41,581 nucleotides of DNA from CAYSRC01 sp964433495 (GTDB lineage Bacteria; Bacillota; Clostridia; Oscillospirales; Ruminococcaceae), in assembly GCA_964433495.1 (NCBI GenBank), contig CAYSRC010000018.1:1-41581 (forward strand). The letters are read 5' to 3'. Below are positions 24,205 to 32,661 of the stretch, in pieces. The translations under genes and the position numbers were made by a program. The stretch's first letter is position 1. Each line of letters starts with the position of its first letter. The notes under the pieces are model-generated. The model had not been told where the DNA came from, did no database searches, and saw nothing but the letters and a program-made list of their open reading frames with translations.

Positions 24205-25710
24205 ATGTCACTGACGGTACAAAGCGCCCTCGAGGTAATCAAAAAGCTCGAGAGCAGGTCAAGCGCCTTAGCATACGCCTCGGGCGTCGTCTACTACGAC
24301 AGCGTCACCGCCGCCCCCGCCGAAAGCTATGCGGGCCGCGGCGAGTGCCTGTCCGCCCTCACCGAGGAGATGTACAAGACCTCGATCAACCCCGAGGTCG
24401 AGGAGGCCGTTTACTTTTTGAGCGACCGCGCGTCCGAGCTCGACGAGACGACCGCGCGCAAGGCGGAGATCCTCAAGGAGGACTACGACCGCCAGAAGAA
24501 GATCCCCATGCAGGAGATGATGGAGTACTCGCGCCTTCAGAACGAGGCGGCGGCGGTCTGGCACGAGGCGAAGGAGAAGAGCGATTTCAAATCGTTCGAG
24601 CCGGTGCTCAAAAAGATGGTCGAGTTCGCAAAGCGGTTCAACGGGTACACCGACCCCGACAAGCACCCCTACGACGCGCAGCTGAGCCGCTTTGAAAAGG
24701 GCATGACCCGCGAATACTGCGACAACTATTTCGCGGTCATTAAAAAGAGCCTTGTGCCGCTCATCGGCGAGATCGGCCTGCGCGAGCAGCCCCGCGCCGA
24801 TTTTCTCGACAACAACGTCTTCCCGATATACAAGCAGCGGGAGCTGTCCGACTACATCATGGGGCTGATGACCATCGACAGGCGCCGCTGCTCGATCGGC
24901 GAGACCGAGCACCCGTTCACCATCGGCCTCAACAACAGGGACGTGCGCATCACGACCCACTATTTTGAGGACAGGTTTGAGTCCTCGATGTACAGCGTCG
25001 TGCACGAGGGCGGCCACGCGCTGTACGAGCTGGGCCTCGGGGACGACATACAGGGCACCTGCCTTTGCGACATCACGATGGGGATGCACGAGAGCCAGTC
25101 GAGATTCTTTGAAAACATCATCGGCAGAAGCGAGCCGTTCTGCGCCCTCGTGCTGCCAAAGCTCAATGAGCTGTTCCCCGAGCAGTTTGCGGGCGTGAGC
25201 CCGCACGAGCTGTACCTCGCGGTCAACAGGGCCACCCCCTCCCTCATCCGCACCGAAGCGGACGAGCTGACCTATTCCATGCACATCATGGTGCGCTATG
25301 AGATCGAAAAGGCGCTGTTCTCGGGCGACGTGACGGTGTCCGAGCTGCCCGAGATGTGGAACAGGCTCTATAAAGAGTATCTCGGCGTCGACGTGCCCGA
25401 CGACCGGCGCGGGGTGCTTCAGGACAGCCACTGGAGCAGCGGGCAGTTCGGGTACTTCCCCTCCTACTCGATCGGCAGCGCCTATGCGGCGCAGATCTTC
25501 CGCGCGATGAAGCGGGACATCGACGTCGCCGGTCTCGTTGCCGCCGGCGACCTCGCCCCCATATGCGGCTGGCTGCGCGAGCGCATGTGGAAGCACGGCG
25601 CGCGCCTGCGCTCGCAGGAGGTCATGCAGCGGGTGTGCGGCGAAGAGTTCGACCCCACCTGCTACACCGACTATCTCGGCGAAAAGTTCAGGGACATCTA
25701 CAACCTTTGA
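24205..25710 (+). CDS. M32 family carboxypeptidase (Taq-type)
   Basis: This 501-residue zinc metallopeptidase matches the M32 carboxypeptidase family in length and motifs: RFNGYTDPDKHPYDAQLSRF, the DVRITTHY strand, HEGGHALYELG with the zinc-binding HExxH at residues 267-271, GMHESQSRFFENIIGRS with the third ligand Glu, IRTEADELTYSMHIMVRYE and the IGSAYAAQIF end. It removes C-terminal residues from peptides in the cytoplasm. AAAGGAG stands nine bases before the ATG. It is a single gene with no obvious functional partner nearby. Confidence 0.95.
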   Translation: MSLTVQSALEVIKKLESRSSALAYASGVVYYDSVTAAPAESYAGRGECLSALTEEMYKTSINPEVEEAVYFLSDRASELDETTARKAEILKEDYDRQKKIPMQEMMEYSRLQNEAAAVWHEAKEKSDFKSFEPVLKKMVEFAKRFNGYTDPDKHPYDAQLSRFEKGMTREYCDNYFAVIKKSLVPLIGEIGLREQPRADFLDNNVFPIYKQRELSDYIMGLMTIDRRRCSIGETEHPFTIGLNNRDVRITTHYFEDRFESSMYSVVHEGGHALYELGLGDDIQGTCLCDITMGMHESQSRFFENIIGRSEPFCALVLPKLNELFPEQFAGVSPHELYLAVNRATPSLIRTEADELTYSMHIMVRYEIEKALFSGDVTVSELPEMWNRLYKEYLGVDVPDDRRGVLQDSHWSSGQFGYFPSYSIGSAYAAQIFRAMKRDIDVAGLVAAGDLAPICGWLRERMWKHGARLRSQEVMQRVCGEEFDPTCYTDYLGEKFRDIYNL

Positions 25711-26289
25711 GGGATGCCGCAAACGCGGCGTTTTCCGCTGCCAAATCTCCGCAGAAAGGCTCGCGAAAAGGGAGGCTTTTGGGGCTCGCGGCAAACTGAC
25801 CGTTCTGCACCGTGGTTTGAGAATGCGTTTAAGCTTTAAACCGCCGCAGTCTCTTTTAGGCCCTTCGCGGCGGCTTCCGTTCGCGGGGACCCCCCTTGCC
25901 GGAACGCTTTTGACACGGCGTTCGGCACTCGCTGCGGGAGCATGCGGGTCGTGCGTAAGGGGGCCGGCATCGGTCGGACGCGGGAAGCGCTTTCACAAGG
26001 CCCTGTCGTCCGACCGAGCCTTGTGTAATGCCCTCCGCTTGCCGCTTGCAATCCCTCGCTGCGGCGTTTTGGGGTGCGCCGGCTGTGCGAAAAAAACAGG
26101 CGGAGGATACCCGCAGCCTTTCGGGCGGGCATTCCGATGAAAAACCAAAAACGCCGTATGTCCGACAGCGGGAAGACCTAAAAGGGTCGGGTCATCGGCA
26201 GAGGCAGGCGAGAGACGGCGGTACCCCGTCCGCGGGTTTATCACCCGATATCCATGGGGTCTATGCCCCATTGTGCAGGAGCAGATAAA
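25711..26289. repeat. Left direct repeat flanking the ABC exporter pair
   Basis: The stretch 25771-26085 (GAGGCTTTT onward, including GAATGCGTTTAAGCTTTAAA and GCGGCTTCCGTTCGCGGGGA, then CTTGCCGCTTGCA) is matched in the same orientation at 28218-28690. Inside it a CCCCCCTT/GTGCGTAAGGGGG hairpin is split by an insert (25898-25950) ending in CTGC-GGGAGCAT-GCGG. No gene is supported. Confidence 0.75.
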
Positions 26290-27204
26290 ATGAGCAATAT
26301 TATAGAAATCAGTCACCTCAGCAGGAGCTTCGGGGCCGTAAAAGCGGTCGCGGATTTGAGCTTTCGCGTCAAAAAGGGGGAGTTGTTCGCCTTTCTCGGG
26401 GTCAACGGGGCGGGAAAATCAACCACCATCAATATCATGTGCGGCCAGCTGTCAAAGGACAGCGGGAGCGTCTTGATCGACGGACACGATTTGGACAGGG
26501 AGCTCAACCTCGTCAAGCGTGAGCTCGGCGCAGTGTTTCAGTCGTCCGTCCTGGATTCCGCGCTTTCGGTTTACGACAATTTGGAGAGCCGCGCCGCTCT
26601 GTACGGCATTGCGGGGGCGGGGTTCAAAAAAAGGCTTGCAGAGCTCGCAGAGATTCTTGATTTTGAGGATCTGTTGAAACGCGCGGTCGGCAAACTGTCG
26701 GGGGGACAGCGCCGAAGAATTGACGTTGCAAGGGCTCTGCTCCACAGGCCCAAAATCCTTATTTTGGATGAGCCGACGACGGGGCTTGACCCGCAAACCC
26801 GCAGAACACTGTGGGACGTGATATCCGACCTTCGCCGAAATGAAAATATGACCGTGTTTCTGACCACGCATTATATGGAGGAGGCCGCCGAGGCCGACTA
26901 CGTTGTGATTATCGACGGCGGCAGGATATCCGCCGAGGGCACGCCGCTTGCGCTCAAAAACGCGTATGCAGGAGATTATATCACCCTCTACAATGTCGAT
27001 GAGACTGCCCTCAAAGCGCTCGGCACAGCGTACGAGCGGATAAAAAACGGCTATCGCCTTTCTGTCCCCGATACAAGGCGCGCAACCGAGCTCATCCTGA
27101 ACCACGCCGAATTATTTGACGATTATGAAATAACAAAAGGGAAGATGGACGATGTTTTTCTTGCGGTCACGGGGAAAACACCGCAGGGAGGTGTGAACGG
27201 ATGA
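26290..27204 (+). CDS. ABC exporter ATP-binding protein
   Basis: The 304-residue product carries one ABC domain: Walker A GVNGAGKST, signature LSGGQRRRIDVARAL, Walker B ILILDEPTTGLD and H-loop LTTHYMEEAAEADYVVII. A C-terminal 80-residue extension follows, typical of the DrrA/NatA exporter ATPases. The ATG at 26290 has AGGAG eight bases upstream. It overlaps the permease gene by four bases (ATGA). By eye its codon use is less GC-rich than its neighbours, and the pair sits between long direct repeats, suggesting recent acquisition. The substrate is unknown. Confidence 0.93.
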   Translation: MSNIIEISHLSRSFGAVKAVADLSFRVKKGELFAFLGVNGAGKSTTINIMCGQLSKDSGSVLIDGHDLDRELNLVKRELGAVFQSSVLDSALSVYDNLESRAALYGIAGAGFKKRLAELAEILDFEDLLKRAVGKLSGGQRRRIDVARALLHRPKILILDEPTTGLDPQTRRTLWDVISDLRRNENMTVFLTTHYMEEAAEADYVVIIDGGRISAEGTPLALKNAYAGDYITLYNVDETALKALGTAYERIKNGYRLSVPDTRRATELILNHAELFDDYEITKGKMDDVFLAVTGKTPQGGVNG

Positions 27205-28097
27205 ACGGTTCACTGACACTTATAAAAAGAAATATCAAGCTCTTTTTCGGGGATAAGGGGATGTTCTTTGCCTCTTTAATCACGCCCATGATCCTGCTTG
27301 TGCTCTACACAACCTTTCTCGGCAATGAATATCGAGACTCCTTTTCCTCAAATCTGCCCGACATACCAGGTATCTCGCAGAGCATGGTGAACGGACTGGT
27401 GGCCGGGCAGCTCATATCCTCCATTCTCGCCGTTTCGTGCGTGACCGTCGCTTTTTGCTCCAACTTTCTGATCGTGCAGGACAAAGCGAACGGCACAATC
27501 AGGGATTTTAGAGTGTCCCCCGTAAAATCGGCCGCGCTTTCGATGAGTTACTATGCGGCGACCTTACTTTCTACCCTCGTCATCTGCTTTGCGGCGGCGG
27601 GCGTTTGTCTTGCCTATGTGAAAATTGTGGGATGGTACCTGTCGCTCGCGGATGTACTCCTTTTGTTCCTCGATATCGTACTCCTCGTTTTATTCGGGAC
27701 GGCGTTGTCCTCAATTGTAAATTTTTTCCTGTCAACACAGGGGCAGATTTCTGCGGTGGGCACCGTTGTCAGCGCGGGATACGGGTTCCTTTGCGGTGCG
27801 TATATGCCCATTGCTTCCTTTGGGGAGGGGCTGCAAAAGGCTCTCTCGTTTTTGCCGGGCACCTACGGCACCTCGCTTTTTCGGAATCACACCATGCAGG
27901 GCGTTCTTGCCGAAATGCACAACCAAGGCGTTCCGGCAGACATCATCGACAGAATAAAGGATTCCGTCGACTGTAATCTCTATTTTTTCGGAAGTCGGGT
28001 CGACATCCCAACGATGTATGCCATCCTCGGCATTGCCGTCGCTGTGTTGATCGGGATTTATATCCTGCTGAACACACTTAAAAGGAACAGGGACTGA
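27201..28097 (+). CDS. ABC-2 type exporter permease
   Basis: A 298-residue ABC-2 permease with an amphipathic N-terminal helix (MNGSLTLIKRNIKLFFGDKG) and six hydrophobic segments: FASLITPMILLVLYTTFLG, LVAGQLISSILAVSCVTVAF, MSYYAATLLSTLVICFAAAG, VLLLFLDIVLLVLFGTALS, VVSAGYGFLCGAYMPIASF and YAILGIAVAVLIGIYILL. An extracytoplasmic loop of about 50 residues lies after TM1. It forms the exporter with the coupled ATPase. The gene ends 95 bp before a strong terminator. Confidence 0.9.
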   Translation: MNGSLTLIKRNIKLFFGDKGMFFASLITPMILLVLYTTFLGNEYRDSFSSNLPDIPGISQSMVNGLVAGQLISSILAVSCVTVAFCSNFLIVQDKANGTIRDFRVSPVKSAALSMSYYAATLLSTLVICFAAAGVCLAYVKIVGWYLSLADVLLLFLDIVLLVLFGTALSSIVNFFLSTQGQISAVGTVVSAGYGFLCGAYMPIASFGEGLQKALSFLPGTYGTSLFRNHTMQGVLAEMHNQGVPADIIDRIKDSVDCNLYFFGSRVDIPTMYAILGIAVAVLIGIYILLNTLKRNRD

Positions 28098-28191
28098 ACA
28101 CTTGTTGCGACAGGCGGAAACATGCCGCACGTCATGACCGAGTGTACGTGCGGCGGTCTCGGGGCCGAATCTACGCCGCACGGCCTATTTC

Positions 28192-28229
28192 AAAAGCCTC
28201 CGTACCGCGCGGGTAGGGAGGCTTTTTTA
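28192..28229 (+). terminator. Terminator of the ABC exporter pair
   Basis: AAAAGCCTCC and GGGAGGCTTTTTT form a stem extended by TACC/GGTA around GCGC, ending in a six-T run. Confidence 0.88.
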
Positions 28230-28690
28230 GGCTTGCGTCAAAACAACTGCTTTGCACCGCAATCGGAGAATGCGCTTAAGCTTTAAACCGCCGCATCCTT
28301 TTTAAGGCCCTTCTCAGCGGCTTCCGTTCGCGGGGATGCGAAAAAAGCCCCCCTTGCCGAACACTTTTGGTACGGCGTTCGGCGACCGCTCCTGCTGCGG
28401 GAGTATGCGGCTCGTGTGTAAAGGGGGATGTCGGCGTCGGCCGGGCGAGAGATCGCCGAACATGGGCGGCACGGCGTTGGGCCGGGTTCCCATACTCCCG
28501 TGAATCCTGTCGGATGTCCGTACCCTCAACACCCACCGCCGCGCGGGAAATATGCGGGGAGTGTAAAGGCGGCCGTCGGCATCGGCCGGGCGCGGGATTA
28601 CCTTCACAAGGCCCTGTCGCCCGAACGAGCCCTTTGTAATACCTTCGGCTTGCCGCTTGCAGCCCCTTGTCGCGGCTTGCGCCGCGACGC
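28218..28690 (+). repeat. Right direct repeat flanking the ABC exporter pair, with nested inserts
   Basis: This matches 25771-26085 in order and orientation (GAGGCTTTT, GAATGCGCTTAAGCTTTAAA, GCGGCTTCCGTTCGCGGGGA, later CTTCACAAGGCCCTGTCG and CTTGCCGCTTGCA). It is longer because of extra elements. One insert (28356-28415) splits CCCCCTT/GTGTAAAGGGGG. Further GRGARTAT-type stem-loops lie at 28487-28504 (minus) and 28539-28559. No gene is supported from 28098 to 28804. Confidence 0.75.
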
Positions 28691-28804
28691 CTCTTTTTTT
28701 CACGCACTCGTACTCCCGCAGGGCTGTCGCATGGGCGAGCTTAACGGAGCGGCGGCTCTATGTGCGGCAAGGGGGCTTATGGGCTCGCAGCTCTCTTGCC
28801 CTGT

Positions 28805-30814
28805 TCACCCCTCGGCCCTGTCGGCGCTTTGGGTGTTCTCGGCAGCGGTGCTCTTTTTGGCTGCCGCAGCGCGCTTCTTTTTCTTGCGGGACTGCTTGCG
28901 CTTGGCGGCGGGCTGTGCGACATCTGTTTCTTTTTTTACCTCTATGCCGCTCGCGCCCGTATCGGCCTTTTCTCTGCCGCTGTCTGCGTCGACGTCCCTT
29001 TCGTCCCCGCCGTCATTTTTCGCGGCGGCGCTGTCCGCGCTGCTGTCGTCAGACTCTGTCGGTTTGTCACCCACGCCCGCGGTCTCTTTGTCCCCGTCGT
29101 CATTTTTCGCGGCGGCATCATCCGCGCTGCCGTCGCCAGTCTCTGTCGGTTTGCCGCCCGTGCCCGCGGTCTCTTTGTCCCCGCCGTCCCTTTTCACCGC
29201 GGGGTCTGCCTCACCGTCCCTGTCGGCTGCGGCGGGCTTGTCTCCGGGCTGTTCTGTGTTCTCGGGTTCCCCGTCGGTCGTCGGTTCGGCCGTGCCGGGC
29301 TTATGGGTTTCGTCGGTGCTCGCGGCGTCCTGCGCGAGGGCCTTTTTTGACCTCGCTGCGCCGCCCGCTTTCGCGCCGCCCGTTGTCTTTCTCTTTTTTG
29401 CGGTTTTTTTGCCGTCCGCAAGCTTTTTATCCGCCGTGCCTGCGCTCTCGACGGCCCTGTCCCCGCCCTCGGTTTGTCCGTCCGACGGATCTGCGCTCCC
29501 GGTTTTCGCGCCGTCCTCGCCCGCTGTCTCGGGGGGTTTGGCCGCCTTTTCGGCGCTCTCGGCGACACCTTCACCGACGTCAAGCTGTGCGACATCTGTC
29601 GCTTTATCGGCGCTTGCCTCTTGTGCGCCTCCCGGTTCGCCGGCGCTGTCGGGGCTTGCGGCGGTGTCGCCGCTATCGGCCCGCCCGTCAAGCGGCCCGT
29701 CGTCCTTGTCTGCGACCCCCGTTTGTTTGTCCGACACATCCGCCTTCTCGGCATCGGCGCAAACGGTATCTTCTGCGGCATCGGCGGTCTGCGCGCCGTC
29801 GCCCGCTGCGGGGCCCGACGCCCCGTCGGGTTTCGAAGTCTTTTTCTTCCTTCCGCCCTTTCCCCCGGCGGCTTTTTTCCTCGTCTGCGACGCAAGCTCG
29901 GAAAGGTTCGCCTCATTCGTAAAGATCACGCTGAGGTCGGCGGCCTCCCCCTGCCCCGCGTCGTTTGACATCTCGCCGTCCGCCACCGGCTCGGGCGCTA
30001 TCTCAAGCGTCTCAAACTCGCTCGGGAACCCCTCGACGGCAAGGCCCCTCTCCCCCGCGCGCTCGTTCATAATGCGCTCGGTCACGCTCTCGATTTCGGC
30101 CGCTACGCGCTCATATTCGCCCGAATCGCCCCTGCGCGCGAGGTATGCGCCGATGACAGCCTTAAAGAGATATCTCGCCGAAAACGCCAGCATGACCGAA
30201 CAGTAGACCAGCGCGAGCGCCCGCGCAAGATAGGTCGCGCCGGGCTGCTCGTCGGCCCTTATGCACACGAGCACGCAGGCGATGACCGACAGCGGCAGCA
30301 GGCAACTTATGGGGTACAAAACGCCCGGCCTTGCATCGGGGCTGCCGGCCTTGACAAAGCAGGCGCCCGCGTACAGCGCGAGCACCGCCGCGAACGCGAT
30401 GAACGAGAGCTGTATCGCCGACGACATAAAGCCGCCGAACCGCACCAAATCGTGCGGGTCGCAGTTCCACATCCACGCGTCGCGTATGAGAAGGTATCCG
30501 CACAGGGCGCAGTCGGCAAAGCAGAACGCGGCGTACAGCGCGGTGCGCACGTACCCGCCCTCGCCGTTTTTGGCCCGCAGTGCAAAAAACACGATTGCCG
30601 CAGCAACAAGGCTGCCGACCGCCCCCACCGGCAGGTAGGCGTACAGCGCGGGCGCGCCGTCCTCATAGGCCCCGCTGAGCATAAAAAACATATAGAACAG
30701 CAGCGACAGCAGCGACACCGCAAACGTCGACGCCGACAACAGATAGGCCCCGCCGCTGCCGCCGACAAACCTGTCCTCGGCGGCGGCCAGCTTTCTTATC
30801 CTGTTTTCGTCCAT
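28805..30814 (-). CDS. Membrane protein with a long low-complexity cytoplasmic-type tail
   Basis: The product is 669 residues. The first about 220 residues contain six or so hydrophobic segments (AYLLSASTFAVSLLSLLFYM, LPVGAVGSLVAAAIVFFAL, LYAAFCFADCALCGYLL, IQLSFIAFAAVLALYAGACF, PISCLLPLSVIACVLVCI, ALALVYCSVMLAFSARYLF). After about residue 280 the sequence becomes an Ala/Asp/Glu/Lys/Gly/Ser-rich tail of nearly 390 residues ending in the basic KRKQSRKKKKRAAAAKKS. It contains a tandem 29-residue repeat. No family is recognised. The ATG at 30814 has GAGGGG eleven bases upstream; a GTG four codons earlier is the alternative. It lies downstream of the two SRPBCC-TM genes, in the same direction. 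Confidence 0.7.
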   Translation of the reverse strand: MDENRIRKLAAAEDRFVGGSGGAYLLSASTFAVSLLSLLFYMFFMLSGAYEDGAPALYAYLPVGAVGSLVAAAIVFFALRAKNGEGGYVRTALYAAFCFADCALCGYLLIRDAWMWNCDPHDLVRFGGFMSSAIQLSFIAFAAVLALYAGACFVKAGSPDARPGVLYPISCLLPLSVIACVLVCIRADEQPGATYLARALALVYCSVMLAFSARYLFKAVIGAYLARRGDSGEYERVAAEIESVTERIMNERAGERGLAVEGFPSEFETLEIAPEPVADGEMSNDAGQGEAADLSVIFTNEANLSELASQTRKKAAGGKGGRKKKTSKPDGASGPAAGDGAQTADAAEDTVCADAEKADVSDKQTGVADKDDGPLDGRADSGDTAASPDSAGEPGGAQEASADKATDVAQLDVGEGVAESAEKAAKPPETAGEDGAKTGSADPSDGQTEGGDRAVESAGTADKKLADGKKTAKKRKTTGGAKAGGAARSKKALAQDAASTDETHKPGTAEPTTDGEPENTEQPGDKPAAADRDGEADPAVKRDGGDKETAGTGGKPTETGDGSADDAAAKNDDGDKETAGVGDKPTESDDSSADSAAAKNDGGDERDVDADSGREKADTGASGIEVKKETDVAQPAAKRKQSRKKKKRAAAAKKSTAAENTQSADRAEG
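29003..29176 (-). repeat. Tandem 87-bp coding repeat (two units)
   Basis: Two 87-bp units begin at 29003 and 29090 (each GTCCCCGYCGTCATTTTTCG at its low-coordinate end), with a third partial start at 29177. They encode 29-residue repeats of the form GDKETAGxGxKPTE...AAAKND in the low-complexity tail. Confidence 0.85.
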
Positions 30815-30904
30815 TGTCCTTGACACCCCTCAAAATGCTTTAAGTTGCGGCGTCCCTGTCCGCCGCGCGTATCGAAACCGCAGCGGTCTGCCGTTCTGCC
30901 GCGG

Positions 30905-32641
30905 CTACTCGGTCTTGGCAAGCGGGTCGTTTGTGGAGATCGAGCCCTGGTTGTTCATGCCGGTGTTGTTGTATATGCCGCTCACCTTGTTGTCAAGACC
31001 GAACTTGAGCACAAACTCGTACTGCTCCTCGGTCGAGGATTTGCCGTCCGTCCACATGCCGTAGCACAGGGTATAGCCGCCCTCGTTGACGCTCAGCACC
31101 GTGGGCAGCACCGGCAGGTACTCGCGCACCTCGCTGTAGCTCATGCCCATGGCGACCTTGGACGGCTCGCACCCCTCGAGCTGGCCCTCACGGGTCATCA
31201 GCCGCAGGTTGACGTAGGAGCCGACCTTAAACGCCCCGCGCGTGTCGAGCCCGAACGACATGCGCCAGACGGGGCTCTGCCCGCCGTCCGCCCCGAGGGT
31301 CTCGGCGCTGTCGATGTGATAGAAGTTGTACGCGCCGCCCCCGTCGTACTCGCTCATCTCGCCGAAAACCGCCCTAAGGTCGCCCCTGCTGTATCGGTTG
31401 AGCATGAGCAGCGAGTAGTCAAACATAAACTTGTCGTCCAAAAACTCGTCGTAGTCGTCGTACTGGAAGGCCGCCGCCTCCCCCTCGAGCGAGCCTATCA
31501 TGAGCGGGTCGCTTCCGTCATACGACATCCACCGCTTCACCGCGCAGCCCGAGTCGGCCGAGGTCATCGTCACCACGATCTCGCCCCGCCAGGAGGGCGA
31601 AAAGTTCGCAAACGGGTCGGTGTAGCCGAAATGGTACTCGCGCACATCGCCCCGCTCGGGGTCGGTGTAGGCCCGCATCATCGAGAGCGGCGCGCCCACC
31701 GTCTGCTCAAGCTCGGGCACCCCCATGCCGTAGTGCGCGCCGTCCGGCGCGGTGAGGGGCTGTTCGGGAATCGTCCCGCCCGCCTCGAGGTTGAGGTAGG
31801 TTATTCTTTCCGCCGCGTCGCCCTTGTAATCCACCTTGACCTGCACGGTCGGCCTCGACATGCCGTCGAGCGTATCGCAGCGGTAGAGCGCCGCGCCGCC
31901 GTCCGCCACCCCCGAGGTCCCGAACAGGCGCTCGATATCGGCCCTGCTCTGCCCCGGAGAGACGGACAGCGCGTTTTGAAGCGTGACGCCGCCCGAAAGG
32001 TCAAGGGGCGCCGCGGCCCCCGGCTCCGCTGCCCGCCGCGACAGCTTTATCCACGCGAAGACGCCCGCCGTCAGCAGCAGCGCGACAACCGCCAGCGCGG
32101 CGATGCGGCGGCGCACGGCCGTCCTCTGCGCCGGGGCGGGACGCGTCCGTGTGCCCGCCCCGTCCTCGGGGGCTGCCGCCCCGCCGCCGCTGTCATCGGA
32201 CGAAAAAGCAGCGCCCGACGCATACCTTGACACCGCGTCGTCGTAGGAAAACGACCGCGCGCCCGCAAGCTCGGTGCGCGAGCGCAGCCGGCGCAGGATG
32301 CCGTTCATGCACGCCTCGGTAAACACGGTGCCCCTGCCCTCGGGGGAGGCCGACACCATGACGGCGCGGCACCTGCTCCCTTCGGGGACGACGCGTATTG
32401 AAAGAGCCCTGCCCGAATTTTTGAGCACGATCTCGCGCTGAGGCGAAATCTCGCTCTCAAACCTCGTGCGTCCGAGCACCACCGTGCCGCGGTACCCCCC
32501 GCCGCCCGTCGACTTTAAGTCGGCGCTTAAGGGAAAGTCAACAATCGTCTTGAGGTTTTCGGGGGAAAACAGCCACTTCCAAACATATTCGGCATCCCTG
32601 TTGATCGAGATGTCGGTTTTCACAATACTATTTTGTGACAT
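30905..32641 (-). CDS. SRPBCC-domain, single-TM protein with BamE-like repeats (paralogue B)
   Basis: The 578-residue product has an N-terminal SRPBCC/START-like domain (SIVKTDISINRDAEYVWKWL to about residue 125), a Gly/Ser/Pro linker, one transmembrane helix (IAALAVVALLLTAGVFAWIK, about residues 178-197) and an extracytoplasmic part. That part holds four modules, each opening with a BamE/SmpA-like turn: SPGQSRADIERLFG, GMGVPELEQTVG, YSRGDLRAVFG and GMSYSEVREYLP. Each is followed by strands. By the usual topology the SRPBCC domain is cytoplasmic. It lies 20 bp downstream of its paralogue, so the two are probably one operon and may act together. The ATG is at 32641. No named family with this architecture was recognised. 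Confidence 0.7.
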   Translation of the reverse strand: MSQNSIVKTDISINRDAEYVWKWLFSPENLKTIVDFPLSADLKSTGGGGYRGTVVLGRTRFESEISPQREIVLKNSGRALSIRVVPEGSRCRAVMVSASPEGRGTVFTEACMNGILRRLRSRTELAGARSFSYDDAVSRYASGAAFSSDDSGGGAAAPEDGAGTRTRPAPAQRTAVRRRIAALAVVALLLTAGVFAWIKLSRRAAEPGAAAPLDLSGGVTLQNALSVSPGQSRADIERLFGTSGVADGGAALYRCDTLDGMSRPTVQVKVDYKGDAAERITYLNLEAGGTIPEQPLTAPDGAHYGMGVPELEQTVGAPLSMMRAYTDPERGDVREYHFGYTDPFANFSPSWRGEIVVTMTSADSGCAVKRWMSYDGSDPLMIGSLEGEAAAFQYDDYDEFLDDKFMFDYSLLMLNRYSRGDLRAVFGEMSEYDGGGAYNFYHIDSAETLGADGGQSPVWRMSFGLDTRGAFKVGSYVNLRLMTREGQLEGCEPSKVAMGMSYSEVREYLPVLPTVLSVNEGGYTLCYGMWTDGKSSTEEQYEFVLKFGLDNKVSGIYNNTGMNNQGSISTNDPLAKTE

Positions 32642-32661
32642 TTACGTTCCTTTATCAGCAA

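Noticed and set aside
24268..25794. 508-codon frame antisense to the M32 carboxypeptidase
   Set aside because: It is a mirror of a strongly supported peptidase gene and has no domain features.
28428..30206. 592-codon frame antisense to the low-complexity-tailed membrane protein
   Set aside because: It reads as Ser/Ala/Pro repeats caused by the opposite-strand Ala/Asp/Glu-rich coding, and its start lies in repeat DNA.
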